Source: Micrococcus sp. (GTDB taxonomy: Bacteria; Actinomycetota; Actinomycetes; Actinomycetales; Micrococcaceae). From it: a stretch of 64,000 bases of DNA. This document shows positions 1 through 9,323 of the stretch, piece by piece. Position numbers and translations under genes: made by a program. The notes under the pieces were generated by a model, which ran no database searches, was not told the origin of the DNA, and saw only the letters and a program-made list of their open reading frames with translations. The stretch covers positions 124,001 to 188,000 of the forward strand of contig JASBVO010000003.1 of the NCBI GenBank assembly GCA_029961105.1, in the 5' to 3' direction. The number at the start of each line of letters is the position of its first letter. Positions within the stretch are counted from its first letter, which is position 1.

Positions 1-1
1 C

Positions 2-628
2 CTGCGGCAGGCCCACGCCCGGGCCGTGCGTGCGCACGTGGACGCCCTGTCCGCCAAGGAGTACTGGCAGGGCCTGGAACACTCCCCCGAACTGGTGGTG
101 TGCTTCCTGCCGGCGGAGTCCTTCCTGGCCTCGGCGCTCGAGGCGGACCCGGGACTGCTGGACCACGCCTTCTCCCGCAACGTGGCCCTGGTGGCACCGG
201 TGTCCCTGCTGGCGGCGCTGAAGTCCGTGGCCTACGCCTGGCGGCAGGAGACCCTGACCGAGAACGCGCGGTCCCTGTTCGAGGCCTCCCGGCAGCTGTA
301 CCAGCGGCTCGGCACCCTGGGCGGCCACGTGTCCAAGCTCGGCGGCTCGCTGCGCTCGGCGGTGGAGAAGTACAACGCGATGGTCGGCACGCTGGAGTCC
401 CGCGTCCTGCCCTCCGCCCGGCGCATCGGGGACCTCGATCCCACCCTGGGCGAGGGACCGGCCCCGCTGAAGCCGGTCGAGGCCACGCCCCGGGTGCTCT
501 CCGCGGCCGAACTGCTGGACGAGGAGTTCCTGGCCGGCAACGCCAGCGCCGCCGGCGGTGACGGTGCCAGAACCGGGCCTGGAACTGTGAGGGACATCAC
601 CACGGCGACGGGCACGAGGCCGGAATAG
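2..628 (+). CDS. rmuC: RmuC family protein, C-terminal part (5' end outside window)
   Basis: This is the C-terminal part of a RmuC-type protein; the reading frame is open from base 2, so the gene begins left of the window. RmuC proteins carry a coiled-coil N-terminus and a restriction-nuclease-like core and are linked to limiting DNA inversions and recombination at repeats. The visible part includes the conserved stretches ELVVCFLPAESFL, LVAPVSLLAALKSVAYAWRQE and GGHVSKLGGSLRSAVEKYNAMVGTLESRVLPSARR. After these the tail becomes low-complexity and acidic/Gly-rich. The gene lies upstream of an FMN reductase in the same direction, but the 85-bp gap holds its own operator-like palindrome, so the two are probably separate units. 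Confidence 0.88.
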   Translation: MRQAHARAVRAHVDALSAKEYWQGLEHSPELVVCFLPAESFLASALEADPGLLDHAFSRNVALVAPVSLLAALKSVAYAWRQETLTENARSLFEASRQLYQRLGTLGGHVSKLGGSLRSAVEKYNAMVGTLESRVLPSARRIGDLDPTLGEGPAPLKPVEATPRVLSAAELLDEEFLAGNASAAGGDGARTGPGTVRDITTATGTRPE

Positions 629-656
629 TTTCCCGGGAGGGTCGGTTGAACCGTTC

Positions 657-680
657 GGGTCGTTGAAATTTCAATGACCC
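657..680. promoter_or_regulatory. 24-bp near-perfect palindrome, probable operator of the FMN reductase gene
   Basis: The half-sites GGGTCGTTGAAA and TTTCAATGACCC are reverse complements except at one base pair. The palindrome sits 34 bp before the reductase start and has no T-run, so it resembles an operator more than a terminator. A TTGAA/TTCAA core fits a MarR- or HxlR-like dimer. The regulator is not identified. Confidence 0.55.
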
Positions 681-713
681 GCTCCATCGCTTTGACCGTC
701 TAGAAGGACACCC

Positions 714-1268
714 ATGCGCATCGGTTACATCGTCGGCTCCCTCGCCCAGAACTCCATCAACCGCCGCCTGGCCAAGGCGCTCTCCGCCCTGGCCCCGGAG
801 GGCGTGGAGTTCTTCGAGATCAACATCGGCGACCTGCCGCTGCACAACTGGGACTACGACGCCGACTACCCGGCCGCCGCCCTGGACTTCAAGGAGACCG
901 TCGCCGGCGCCGACGGCATCCTGTTCGTCACTCCGGAGTACTCCCGCTCCATCCCGGCCGCGCTGAAGAACGCCATCGAGTGGGGCTCCCGCCCGTGGGG
1001 CCAGGCCGTGTGGGGCGGCAAGCCCGCCGGCGTCATCGGCACCTCCCCCGGCAGCACCGGCACCGCCATGGCCCAGCAGCACCTGCGCAACATCCTGGCC
1101 CACCTGGACATGCCGACCCTCGGCCAGCCGGAGTCCTTCATCCAGGCTCGCGAAGGTGCCATCACCGAGACCGGTGAGATCCACGACGAGACCCTCCAGC
1201 CCGTCCTGCAGGGCTTCGTCGATGCCCTCGTCGCCCACGTGGATGCCAACGCCCGCGTCTCCGCCTGA
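714..1268 (+). CDS. NADPH-dependent FMN reductase (flavodoxin-like fold)
   Basis: A 184-aa protein of the NADPH-dependent FMN reductase / azoreductase-chromate reductase family (cytoplasmic flavoproteins that reduce FMN, quinones, azo dyes or metal oxyanions). The N-terminus IGYIVGSLAQNSINRRLAKAL matches the phosphate-binding loop of the flavodoxin fold. The signature FVTPEYSRSIPAALKNAIEW (about residues 70-89) is the family hallmark, and GVIGTSPGSTGTAMAQQHLR forms a further FMN-side loop. The length is typical. The ATG at 714 follows AAGGA with good spacing. An upstream palindrome at 657-680 suggests single-gene control, and a strong hairpin follows. The physiological substrate cannot be told from sequence. 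Confidence 0.9.
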   Translation: MRIGYIVGSLAQNSINRRLAKALSALAPEGVEFFEINIGDLPLHNWDYDADYPAAALDFKETVAGADGILFVTPEYSRSIPAALKNAIEWGSRPWGQAVWGGKPAGVIGTSPGSTGTAMAQQHLRNILAHLDMPTLGQPESFIQAREGAITETGEIHDETLQPVLQGFVDALVAHVDANARVSA

Positions 1269-1320
1269 TCCCTCTCGCACCCGTCTCACCGTGAGCCTCC
1301 TCATCCGGGGCGTCTCGTCC

Positions 1321-1359
1321 GACGAGCCCCTGGCCCGGTCTCCGGGCCAGGGGCTCGTC
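1321..1359 (+). terminator. Strong hairpin terminator after the FMN reductase gene
   Basis: A perfect 18-bp stem (1321-1338 with 1342-1359) closes on a 3-nt loop (TCT) and is followed by CATTTA. It lies 52 bp after the reductase stop and before the helicase gene. Confidence 0.85.
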
Positions 1360-1450
1360 ATTTACGGCCTTCTGACGTGGTCGAAGACAGCGGCATCGCC
1401 GCCATGCCGTAGACTGACACCAGCCAACCGGGCAGGACCCTTCCTCTCCG

Positions 1451-3307
1451 GTGCCGGCCAGCACCGCGATGAGTGGCTCCAGTCATGCCGCTCCGCCCGT
1501 GCCAGGGCCGGGTCTTTCTTCCACCCGGACGGATCTCAACTTCGTGACCTCTCTTCAGAATGCCGCCGCAACCGGCGGTTCTACCACCCTGCCTTCCTCC
1601 GCCTCGGACCCCGCCACCGGCGGCTTCACCGAGCTGGGCCTGCCCGCCGGCCTGGTCGCCGCGCTGGCCCCGCAGGGCATCACCACTCCCACCCCGATCC
1701 AGGCAGCCACGCTGCCTGACTCCCTCACCGGCCGGGACGTGCTCGGCCGCGGTCGGACCGGCTCAGGCAAGTCTTACGCGTTCCTGCTGCCGTTGGCTGC
1801 CCGGCTCGACGGCGGCCGGCCGGCTGCCGCCCGCCGCCCGCGCTCCCTCGTGCTGGCCCCCACCCGCGAATTGGCCCTCCAGCTCGCGGAGTCTTTCGAG
1901 CCCCTCGGTGCCCACACCGGGCTGTCCTCGCTGACCATCTTCGGCGGCGTCGGACAGAATCCACAGGTCAAGGCGCTGCAGCGCGGCGTGGACGTCCTCA
2001 TGGCCTGCCCCGGCCGACTGCTGGACCTGATGGGCCAGGGCCACGTGGACCTGTCCGGCGTCGAGGTCCTCATCATCGACGAGGCCGACCACATGGCGGA
2101 CATGGGCTTCCTGCCGATGGTCCGGAAGATCCTGGACAAGGTCCCCGCCTCGGCCCAGAAGATGCTGTTCTCCGCCACCCTGGACGACGGGGTGGGCGTA
2201 CTGGTCAAGAAGTACCTCAAGGACCCCGTGGTCCACGAGGCTGACTCCGCGGTCTCCCCCGTGTCGAGGATGGACCACCACGTGGTGGCCGTGGACGGCG
2301 ACGCCAAGCTCACCACCCTGGCCAACCTCTGCGCCGCCCCGGGCCGGACCATCGTGTTCACCCGCACCAAGTACGGCGCCAAGAAGGCCGCCAAGCAGCT
2401 GCGCCAGCGCGGCGTGGCCGCCCTGGAGCTGCACGGCAACCTCTCCCAGAACGCCCGTACCCGCAACCTGGACGCCTTCCACAACGGCACGGCCGGGACG
2501 CTGGTGGCCACGGACATCGCCGCCCGCGGCATCCACGTCGATGACGTGGCCCTGGTGATCCACTCCGACCCGCCCACGGAGCACAAGGCCTACCTGCACC
2601 GCTCCGGCCGCACCGCCCGCGCCGGGCAGGCCGGCACCGTGATCACCCTGGCCGGCCACGACCAGCGCAACGAGGTCCGCACCCTGATGCGGGCCGCGAA
2701 GATCACCCCGACCATCCACGCCGACGGCGCCTCCGAGCCGTTGCTGGACCAGCTGGCCCCCGGCCCGCGCACCTTCCTCGAGCAGGCCGAACTGGAGAAG
2801 CTCCTGGCCGTCTCCACGCCGGCCGCGCAGAACGGGCAGGACGCCCAGAACGGCGCCGGCAACGGCGGCGGCAACGGCGGCCGCGGCCAGTCCGGCGGGC
2901 AGCGTTCCGCCGGTTCCCGTGGCGGCCGGGGCCGCGGCGGCCAGGGTGGCCGGAACGCCGGGAACGACGCCGGCCGGGGCCGCGGCGGACAGTCGTCCGG
3001 CCAGCGCTCGGGCCAGGGCAACACCGCCTCGGCCGGGGGTGGCGCCCAGGGCCATGCCCGTCGTGATGCCGCGTCCCAGCACCAGTCGGGCCAGGGCTCC
3101 CGCGGGGCCGGCCGCCCCGGCAACCGCCGCGCGGGCTCGGCAGCCGGCGCGCCGTCGTCGGGCGGGCGGGTCTACACCTCGGAGACCGGACGCTCCGGCC
3201 ACTACGTGGAGGGCGCCGGCTCCCGCGAGGGCTCGGGCGAGCGTTCCGGCGGCCGGTCCCGCGGCAACCGCAACCGCCGCCGGTCCTCGGGCGCCGCGCG
3301 CGGCTGA
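1451..3307 (+). CDS. DEAD-box ATP-dependent RNA helicase with Gly/Arg-rich tail
   Basis: A 618-aa DEAD-box RNA helicase of the RhlE/DeaD type, acting in RNA remodelling, ribosome assembly or cold adaptation. Motif I is GRGRTGSGKS (about residues 99-108), followed by APTRELALQ. Motif II is DEAD at 210-213, motif III is SAT near 241, and motif VI is HRSGRTARAG near 383. From about residue 465 the protein is a long Gly/Arg/Gln/Asn-rich tail of the RNA-binding RGG kind. The start is uncertain: GTG at 1451 is the longest choice, and ATG at 1469 or GTG at 1541 are alternatives. None has a clear Shine-Dalgarno. A 25-bp hairpin follows the stop. Confidence 0.93.
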   Translation: MPASTAMSGSSHAAPPVPGPGLSSTRTDLNFVTSLQNAAATGGSTTLPSSASDPATGGFTELGLPAGLVAALAPQGITTPTPIQAATLPDSLTGRDVLGRGRTGSGKSYAFLLPLAARLDGGRPAAARRPRSLVLAPTRELALQLAESFEPLGAHTGLSSLTIFGGVGQNPQVKALQRGVDVLMACPGRLLDLMGQGHVDLSGVEVLIIDEADHMADMGFLPMVRKILDKVPASAQKMLFSATLDDGVGVLVKKYLKDPVVHEADSAVSPVSRMDHHVVAVDGDAKLTTLANLCAAPGRTIVFTRTKYGAKKAAKQLRQRGVAALELHGNLSQNARTRNLDAFHNGTAGTLVATDIAARGIHVDDVALVIHSDPPTEHKAYLHRSGRTARAGQAGTVITLAGHDQRNEVRTLMRAAKITPTIHADGASEPLLDQLAPGPRTFLEQAELEKLLAVSTPAAQNGQDAQNGAGNGGGNGGRGQSGGQRSAGSRGGRGRGGQGGRNAGNDAGRGRGGQSSGQRSGQGNTASAGGGAQGHARRDAASQHQSGQGSRGAGRPGNRRAGSAAGAPSSGGRVYTSETGRSGHYVEGAGSREGSGERSGGRSRGNRNRRRSSGAARG

Positions 3308-3331
3308 GCGCCGAGCTCCCGGACATGCACT

Positions 3332-3386
3332 GAGCCGCCGGAGCCGGTGGGCATCATCACCTGATGCCCACCGGCTCCGGCGGCTC
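3332..3386. terminator. Perfect 25-bp hairpin between convergent helicase and ispH genes
   Basis: The two arms (3332-3356 and 3362-3386) are perfectly complementary around a 5-nt loop (TCACC). The hairpin sits between convergent genes and could stop transcription from both sides. It lacks a clear U-tract. Confidence 0.8.
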
Positions 3387-3521
3387 TGTAGTTCTCTCGG
3401 CGTTCACTCGGCCAGGCTCCTGGCGGCCGCCCGGTCGGAACCCCGGCCGGGCTTCCGGCCGGCTGGCACTCGCCGCGACCTCCGGCTGCGACGTCGTGGC
3501 CGCCGATGCCCTGCCGGAACC

Positions 3522-4655
3522 CTACTTGGCGCGCTGGTGGCCGCCGAGCGAGCGGTCGGTGTCCCCGACCTTCTTCATCTCGGCGCGCAGTTCCTTGGGC
3601 AGCGAGAAGATGATGTCCTCCTCGGCCGTGACGACCTCGTCCACGGCGCCGTAGCCGTACTCGGCCAGCAGCCGCAGCACGTCCTGCACGAGCACCTCGG
3701 GCACGGACGCGCCGGAGGACAGGCCGACGGTGGCCACGCCCTCGAACCAGGACTCGTCCACCTGGTGGGCGAAGTCCACCCGTTCGGCCCGCTTCGCGCC
3801 GTACTCCAGGGCGACCTCCTTGAGCCGCACGGAGTTCGAGGAGTTCGCCGAGCCGACGATGATCATCAGGTCGCACTCCGGGGAGATCTTCTTGATGGCG
3901 GCCTGGCGGTTCGAGGTGGCGTAGCAGATGTCATCCGACGGCGGGTCCTGCAGGTTGGGGAACCGCTCGCGCAGGATGGACACGATCTCCAGCGTCTCGT
4001 CCACGGAGAGGGTGGTCTGGGACAGCCAGATCAGGTTGTCGGCGTCCTCGACCTGGATCGTCCGGGCCTCCTGCGGGTTGTTGATGATCGTGGTGTGCTC
4101 GGGGGCCTCACCGTACGTGCCCTCGACCTCCTCGTGGCCCTCGTGGCCGATGAGCAGGATCCGCCGGTCCTGCTTGGCGAAGCGGACGGCCTCGCGGTGC
4201 ACCTTGGTGACCAGCGGGCAGGTGGCGTCGATCGTCCTGAGGTTCCGTTCGGCGGCCTCGTTGACCACGGCCGGGGACACCCCGTGCGCGGAGAACACGG
4301 TCAGCGCCCCCTCGGGCACCTCCTCCAGCTCCTGCACGAAGATCACCCCCTGCTGCTCCAGGGTCTCCACCACGTGCCGGTTGTGCACGATCTCCTTGCG
4401 CACGTACACCGGCGCCCCGTGGTGCTCGAGCGCCTTCTCCACGGCGACGACGGCGCGGTCCACGCCCGCACAGTAGCCGCGCGGGGCGGCGAGCAGGACC
4501 TTCTTGTCCCCGTCCACGACGGCGGCGGCCTCCACGTCCTCGCGGGTGCGGCGGGCGCGGGGCACGTGCGGCATCCCGACGGCGACGGGGGCGGCGCTGC
4601 CCGCTGCGGATGGCATCGCGGCAGGCATGGACGAGACAGACGGGACGGCAGACAT
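3522..4655 (-). CDS. ispH: 4-hydroxy-3-methylbut-2-enyl diphosphate reductase
   Basis: IspH catalyses the last step of the MEP isoprenoid pathway, reducing HMBPP to IPP and DMAPP with a [4Fe-4S] cluster. With the start at 4655 the three cluster cysteines are C62 ([13 protein letters not shown]), C146 ([11 protein letters not shown]) and C244 ([11 protein letters not shown]). The substrate motifs EIVHN, SAHGVSP and [10 protein letters not shown] are present. The first ~45 residues are a low-complexity N-terminal extension. ATG at 4664 is possible, but the box TAGAAT at 4668-4663 overlaps it and lies 7 nt before ATG 4655, so a leaderless start at 4655 is preferred. The gene ends against a bidirectional hairpin facing the helicase gene. 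Confidence 0.95.
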   Translation of the reverse strand: MSAVPSVSSMPAAMPSAAGSAAPVAVGMPHVPRARRTREDVEAAAVVDGDKKVLLAAPRGYCAGVDRAVVAVEKALEHHGAPVYVRKEIVHNRHVVETLEQQGVIFVQELEEVPEGALTVFSAHGVSPAVVNEAAERNLRTIDATCPLVTKVHREAVRFAKQDRRILLIGHEGHEEVEGTYGEAPEHTTIINNPQEARTIQVEDADNLIWLSQTTLSVDETLEIVSILRERFPNLQDPPSDDICYATSNRQAAIKKISPECDLMIIVGSANSSNSVRLKEVALEYGAKRAERVDFAHQVDESWFEGVATVGLSSGASVPEVLVQDVLRLLAEYGYGAVDEVVTAEEDIIFSLPKELRAEMKKVGDTDRSLGGHQRAK

Positions 4656-4662
4656 ATAGGCC

Positions 4663-4668
4663 ATTCTA
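4663..4668 (-). promoter_or_regulatory. -10 box TAGAAT of a probable leaderless ispH promoter
   Basis: TAGAAT read on the minus strand is followed by 7 nt and then ATG 4655. The same spacing precedes tsaD and other genes in this window, suggesting that transcription starts at or next to the start codon. Confidence 0.55.
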
Positions 4669-4743
4669 CCGAGCCCGCACCCGCTGGCCACCGGGGGTGA
4701 TGGACGCCTCAGCACCGCCGCCCACTGGGGTGCCAGGGACGCC

Positions 4744-5709
4744 TCAGGACCGCTGGCGGTCCCCGCCGCGGGAGAACAGCCCGGTGACCACGCCCAGGGC
4801 CGCCACGAGGGCACCGCCGGCCATCAGCATCACCGTGTCCGGCACGGCGTAGTCGCGCACCCCCTCGGTGAGGGACTCCGCGGCGATCCGGGCCAGTCCG
4901 GACACCTCGGGCACCTCCAGCCGACTCAACCCCCACCAGCCGGCAGCCCCGGCCAGCAGCGCGGTCCCGCCCGCGGCGACCAGCACGGTCCAGCTCCGGC
5001 CCCGGGGCGCCACGAGCAGCGCCAGCAGGCCCGCGACGACGGCGCCGCCGGCCAGCCACGGCCACTGCGGCAGCAGCGACACCACCTGGGCGAGACGCTG
5101 GCCGCTGAACTGCTGGGGGTCCGGGAGGCCCAGGTCGACCACCAGGGGCGAGGCTCCGGCGGCGTCCCCGGCGGCCGGGGCCCGCAAGTCTGCCAGGGCC
5201 TGTTCGGCGCCCTCCCGCACCTCCCGGGCGGCCACCCCTCCGCCCGGGAGCAGCTCGACGGACTCGGCGAGCCGGTCCACGCCCAGGCCGGCCAGCGGTG
5301 CCAGCTGCAGGTGGACGGTGGCGTCGGCGGACCCCCCGGCGCCCGGACCGGCCCCCTTCTCGATCGCCTCGAGACGCTGCACCCAGTCCACACGCGTCTG
5401 TTCCAGCGTCTCGGCCCAGGCGCCGGGGAAGCGGTCGTCGGTGACCAGGCCGTCCGCCGCCCCCTGCACCAGCGTCAGCAGGCCGTCGCGGAAGGCGGAC
5501 GGGATCTCCTCCGGCAGGTTCTCCTGGACCACCGCTGTCACCTGCCCCGGCAGCGCCGCGCGCAGATCGGGGTCCCGGGACATGGGACCGGCGATCTGCT
5601 GCAGGGGTCCGGGAGTGTGGACCAGGGCGTCGATCCGGGTCGCCGCCAGCGCCAGGGCGGCCAGCAGGCCCGCGAGGACGGCCAGGACGAGGGACAGCAC
5701 CGTGCGCAT
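4744..5709 (-). CDS. Hypothetical integral membrane protein
   Basis: A 321-aa membrane protein of unknown function. It starts [27 protein letters not shown], a signal anchor or first transmembrane helix. A ~190-residue extracytoplasmic region follows, with motifs such as [11 protein letters not shown] and PQQFSGQRL. Three more hydrophobic segments lie near residues 215-232, 238-260 and 292-312, and the short C-terminus GGDRQRS is charged. The layout resembles actinobacterial conserved membrane proteins found next to xseA. The gene is divergent from xseA and lies 88 bp upstream of ispH in the same direction. I assign no function. Confidence 0.75.
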   Translation of the reverse strand: MRTVLSLVLAVLAGLLAALALAATRIDALVHTPGPLQQIAGPMSRDPDLRAALPGQVTAVVQENLPEEIPSAFRDGLLTLVQGAADGLVTDDRFPGAWAETLEQTRVDWVQRLEAIEKGAGPGAGGSADATVHLQLAPLAGLGVDRLAESVELLPGGGVAAREVREGAEQALADLRAPAAGDAAGASPLVVDLGLPDPQQFSGQRLAQVVSLLPQWPWLAGGAVVAGLLALLVAPRGRSWTVLVAAGGTALLAGAAGWWGLSRLEVPEVSGLARIAAESLTEGVRDYAVPDTVMLMAGGALVAALGVVTGLFSRGGDRQRS

Positions 5710-5817
5710 CGCGGCTCCGTTCACCGGTGGGGTTATCGCGGCCCAGCCTACTGATAGAACTGAGGGGAACGACGGCACGAGCCGGCACCGGAGACAGTGG
5801 AGAGGACCTGCCCGCGC

Positions 5818-7086
5818 ATGGAAGAGCCCCAGGCACCCGGTATGCTGCCCGCCACCGCGGCGGAGACGGCACCCGACGCGCCCTGGCCGCTGCGCGTGCT
5901 CTCGGAGAACCTCAAGCGGTACTTCGAGCGGGCGCCCCAGGCCTGGATCGAGGGCCAGCTGATCGAGTTCAAGGTGATCCGCGGCAATGCCTGGATGACC
6001 CTGCGGGACCTGGATGCCGACTACTCGCTGCCGGTGACGGCCTGGCGTAACGTGGCCGCCACCCTGGAGGGCACCGTGGAGCAGGGCTCGCGCGTGGTGG
6101 CGTGCGTGAAGCCCAGCTTCTACACCAAGACCGGCAAGCTGAGCATGGTCGCCTCGGCCATGCGCCCGGTCGGCCTCGGGGACCTGCTGGCACGCGTGGA
6201 GAAACTGCGCCGCACCCTCGAGGCGGAGGGCTTGTTCTCCCCGGAGCGAAAGAAGCCGCTGCCGGTGCTGCCGCAGCTCATCGGCCTGGTCACCGGCCGG
6301 GACTCGGACGCCATGAAGGACGTCATGCGCAACACCCACCTGCGGTGGCCCGCCGCCCGGTTCGAGCTCCGGGAGGTGGCCGTCCAGGGGGCCGGCGCGC
6401 CGCGGGAGGTGATGGCCGCCGTCGCGGAACTGGATGCGCACCCCGAGGTGGACGTCATCGTCATCGCCCGCGGCGGTGGCGCCCTGGAGGAAGTGGTCCT
6501 GCCCTTCTCGGACGAGGCGCTGGTGCGTGCCGTCGCGGCTGCCCGGACCCCGGTGGTCTCGGCCATCGGCCACGAGGCGGACCGGCCGGTGCTGGACGAC
6601 GTCGCGGACCTGCGCGCCTCCACCCCGACGGACGCCGCCAAGCGGATCGTCCCGGACGCCGCCGTGGAGCGCGAGGCGATCGCCGGCGCCCGGGGTCGGC
6701 TGGCCTCCGGGGTGGAGCGGCTCGTGCTGCATGAGGCCCAGCAGCTGCAGTCCCTGCGCACCCGGCCCGTGCTGGCGAACCCGGAGCGAATGATCACCGA
6801 TCGGGCGGAGGACCTGGCGCGGTGGCGGGAGCGCGCCCGGACGTCCCTGGCCGGTCAGCTGGACCGCGAACACGACGCCGTCGGACACCTGCGCGCCCGG
6901 GTGCGCTCGTTGTCCCCCCAGCACACCCTGGACCGCGGCTACGCCGTGGTCCAGCACGGCGGGCACGTGGTCCGCGACGCCCGCCAGGTCGCCCCCGGTG
7001 ATGCCCTGGACATCCTGGTGGCCGCCGGGCGGATCGCCGCCACCACCACCGGAACCACCGAGAACACCACCGAGGAGACACGATGA
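5818..7086 (+). CDS. xseA: Exodeoxyribonuclease VII large subunit
   Basis: XseA is the catalytic large subunit of exonuclease VII, which degrades single-stranded DNA to oligonucleotides. The N-terminal OB-fold is visible in [22 protein letters not shown]. The nuclease core contains [36 protein letters not shown] (the conserved ARGGGS-like loop) and [27 protein letters not shown]. The C-terminal end [14 protein letters not shown] is typical. ATG 5818 is preferred over GTG 5797 because the purine run GGAGAGGA lies between them and can serve as its ribosome-binding site. The stop overlaps the start of xseB (ATGA), so the two subunits are translationally coupled. Confidence 0.96.
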   Translation: MEEPQAPGMLPATAAETAPDAPWPLRVLSENLKRYFERAPQAWIEGQLIEFKVIRGNAWMTLRDLDADYSLPVTAWRNVAATLEGTVEQGSRVVACVKPSFYTKTGKLSMVASAMRPVGLGDLLARVEKLRRTLEAEGLFSPERKKPLPVLPQLIGLVTGRDSDAMKDVMRNTHLRWPAARFELREVAVQGAGAPREVMAAVAELDAHPEVDVIVIARGGGALEEVVLPFSDEALVRAVAAARTPVVSAIGHEADRPVLDDVADLRASTPTDAAKRIVPDAAVEREAIAGARGRLASGVERLVLHEAQQLQSLRTRPVLANPERMITDRAEDLARWRERARTSLAGQLDREHDAVGHLRARVRSLSPQHTLDRGYAVVQHGGHVVRDARQVAPGDALDILVAAGRIAATTTGTTENTTEETR

Positions 7087-7391
7087 GCACCCCCGACACC
7101 ACCCCCGCCGGCCAGGACGGGGTCACCGACGCCCCCGCCGTGGAGGGGTTCTCGGCCGCGGACACCTCGGATGTCTCCCGGATGAGCTACGAACAGGCCC
7201 GGGCCGAGCTGGTCGAGACCGTGACCCGGCTGGAGACCGGCGGGGCCGGGCTCGAGGAATCGCTAGCCCTGTGGGAGCGGGGCGAGGCGCTGGCCGATCG
7301 GTGTGAGGCCTGGCTGGACGGGGCTCGCCGGAAACTGCAGGAGGTCCGCGCCAAGGCCGCCGGCGCGGTCGACGGGCCGACGGACGACTGA
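7083..7391 (+). CDS. xseB: Exodeoxyribonuclease VII small subunit
   Basis: XseB is the small regulatory subunit that binds XseA. The 102-aa protein has the family core [50 protein letters not shown]. It is somewhat longer than the ~80-aa norm because of a low-complexity N-terminal extension of about 30 residues and a short tail. The ATG overlaps the xseA stop by 4 nt, which gives coupled synthesis of the subunits. No transcription terminator was identified before the next promoter at 7467. Confidence 0.93.
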   Translation: MSTPDTTPAGQDGVTDAPAVEGFSAADTSDVSRMSYEQARAELVETVTRLETGGAGLEESLALWERGEALADRCEAWLDGARRKLQEVRAKAAGAVDGPTDD

Positions 7392-7466
7392 ACCAGCCAC
7401 CACGGCGTGCCGACGCGGAGCGGAGGACCGGTCCGGGGGCGGGACCGCGTCCATGACCGGATCTCA

Positions 7467-7495
7467 TTGACCCCGTGATGGTGCGCGGATAACCT
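7467..7495 (+). promoter_or_regulatory. Sigma-70-type promoter upstream of the OFA MFS gene
   Basis: TTGACC (7467-7472) and TAACCT (7490-7495) are separated by 17 bp, close to the housekeeping consensus. The resulting leader would be about 100 nt before ATG 7605. Confidence 0.55.
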
Positions 7496-7604
7496 CTCCC
7501 CAGGCGGCCGATTTCGTCTTTTCTCGCATTGACTGGGCAAGATACCGCCCGTCGATCCCCCGCACCTGCCCCTGAGCGGCCGCCCGGAGAGGGACCGCAC
7601 TGCC

Positions 7605-8966
7605 ATGCCCAGCATCCTGGACCGGGAGGCCATCGTCGCCCCCCGGCACTTCAACCGTTGGCTGATTCCGGCGGCCGCCCTGGCCATTCACCTCTGTATC
7701 GGCCAGGTCTACGCCTTCAGCGTGTTCAAGATCCCCATGATGGGCCACTTCGGGACTGGTGAGGTCGCCGTCGGGTGGATCTTCTCCGTGGCCATCGCCA
7801 TGCTCGGGCTGGCCGCCGCCTTCGGCGGAACATGGGTCGAGCGTTCCGGCCCACGCAAGTCGATGGTGGTGGCCGGCACCTTCTGGGTGGCCGGCTTCCT
7901 CGTCGCCAGCGTGGGCATCGCCAGCGGCCAGCTCTGGCTCGTCTACCTGGGGTATGGCGTCATCGGCGGCATCGGCCTGGGCATCGGCTACATCTCGCCG
8001 GTGTCCACCCTGATGAAGTGGTTCCCGGACCGGCCCGGGCTGGCCACCGGACTGGCGATCATGGGCTTCGGCGGTGGCGCCCTCATCGCCAGTCCCCTGT
8101 CCAACAGCCTCATGGCGCTCTTCGGCGGCGGCACCGACCCGGAGAACCTGGAGGCCGGCCTGCTGCAGACCTTCCTGACCCTGGCCGCCGTCTACGCCGT
8201 CGTCATCGCCCTCGGCGCGCTCGTGATCCGCGTCCCGCATCCGGACTGGCGCCCCTCCGGCTGGGACCCGTCGACGGCCGCCGCCAAGCCGCTGCAGACG
8301 ACGGCGAACGTGTCCGCCGACTCGGCCCTCCGGACGCCCCAGTTCTGGCTGCTGTGGATCGTGCTGTTCTGCAACGTCACGGCCGGCATCGGCATCCTGG
8401 AGAACGCCGCGCCCATGATCCAGGACTACTTCGACTGGATCACCCCGGCGGCGGCCGCGGGCTTCGTCGGGCTGCTGTCCCTGGCGAACATGGCCGGCCG
8501 CTTCGCCTGGTCCGCCACCTCGGACTACTGGGGCCGCAGGAACAACTACATGATGTACCTCGGCATCGGCCTGGCACTGTACCTCGTCATCGCCCTGGTG
8601 GGCGGCGCCAGCCTGGTCGTCTTCATCCTGGCCACGATGGTCATCCTGTCCTTCTACGGCGGCGGCTTCGCCACCATCCCGGCCTACCTCAAGGACCTGT
8701 TCGGGGTGTTCCAGGTGGGAGCCATCCACGGCCGGCTACTGACCGCCTGGTCCGCCGCGGGCATTGCCGGCCCCCTGATCGTCAACAGCGTGCTCGAGGC
8801 CCAGGCCGAGGCCGGGCTGACCGGAGCGGGCCTGTACTCGCTCTCGCTCTACATCATGGTCGGCCTGCTCGCCATCGGGTTCATCGCCAACCTGCTGGTC
8901 CGTCCCGTCCACCCCAAGCACCACGTCCCAGAGGCCCGGGACCGCGAGAAGGAGTACGCCCAGTGA
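7605..8966 (+). CDS. OFA-type MFS transporter (oxalate/formate antiporter family)
   Basis: A 453-aa, 12-helix major facilitator of the oxalate:formate antiporter (OFA) family, which moves small organic acids across the membrane. Family features are LAIHLCIGQVYAFSVFKIPM in helix 1, WVERSGPRKSMVVAG as the helix 2-3 loop, GIGLGIGYISPVSTLMKWFPDRPGLATGLAIMGFG in helices 4-5, and a FCNVTAGIGILENAAPM helix 7. Helix-distal loops hold the usual Arg/Lys. The C-terminus is short and charged (EARDREKEYAQ). The stop overlaps the GTG of a small single-helix protein, so the two are co-translated. The true substrate is unknown. Confidence 0.9.
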   Translation: MPSILDREAIVAPRHFNRWLIPAAALAIHLCIGQVYAFSVFKIPMMGHFGTGEVAVGWIFSVAIAMLGLAAAFGGTWVERSGPRKSMVVAGTFWVAGFLVASVGIASGQLWLVYLGYGVIGGIGLGIGYISPVSTLMKWFPDRPGLATGLAIMGFGGGALIASPLSNSLMALFGGGTDPENLEAGLLQTFLTLAAVYAVVIALGALVIRVPHPDWRPSGWDPSTAAAKPLQTTANVSADSALRTPQFWLLWIVLFCNVTAGIGILENAAPMIQDYFDWITPAAAAGFVGLLSLANMAGRFAWSATSDYWGRRNNYMMYLGIGLALYLVIALVGGASLVVFILATMVILSFYGGGFATIPAYLKDLFGVFQVGAIHGRLLTAWSAAGIAGPLIVNSVLEAQAEAGLTGAGLYSLSLYIMVGLLAIGFIANLLVRPVHPKHHVPEARDREKEYAQ

Positions 8967-9178
8967 GCACCCCCAGCGGGAACAGCCCCAGCACCCGGAA
9001 CAGCACCGGCACCGCAGGCACCGGCACCGCAGACGCCAGGACCGCAGACGCCGGCCCCGCACGCACCGGCGGCGCCTACCAGGCGGTCGCCCTCGTCCTG
9101 GCGCTGATCGTCATCGCCGCCCTGGCCTACGGGCTGGTCCAGACGGCGCTCAAGGCCTCGGCGCTGTTCACGGGCTGA
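8963..9178 (+). CDS. Small single-helix membrane protein coupled to the MFS carrier
   Basis: A 71-aa protein. The first ~38 residues are Ser/Thr/Gly/Ala-rich and disordered, followed by one transmembrane helix (AVALVLALIVIAALAYGLVQTAL) and the short end KASALFTG. The GTG start overlaps the MFS stop (GTGA), so translation is coupled. Small proteins of this sort are known downstream of OFA-family carriers and annotated as an MFS small subunit. That assignment here rests on position and layout only. Confidence 0.7.
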   Translation: MSTPSGNSPSTRNSTGTAGTGTADARTADAGPARTGGAYQAVALVLALIVIAALAYGLVQTALKASALFTG

Positions 9179-9204
9179 CGGTCAGTCGGCACGGGCGGTG
9201 GCGG

Positions 9205-9303
9205 CATCGCCCATGACGGCACCGACCCCGGCCGGACCCACATCGCCCATGACGGCACCGACCCCGGCCGAACCCACCGGGCGTGGGTCCGGCCGGGGCC
9301 GGC
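9205..9303 (+). terminator. Terminator hairpin with duplicated left arm
   Basis: A 36-bp unit occurs twice head-to-tail (9205-9240 and 9241-9276, one mismatch). Each copy can pair with the same right arm, 9283-9298. The second copy forms the nearest hairpin (9262-9277 with 9283-9298, one mismatch); the first copy is a perfect match but farther away. It separates the MFS pair from the convergent DJ-1 gene. Confidence 0.7.
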
Positions 9304-9323
9304 GACGGTCCTCAGTGCAGCAC

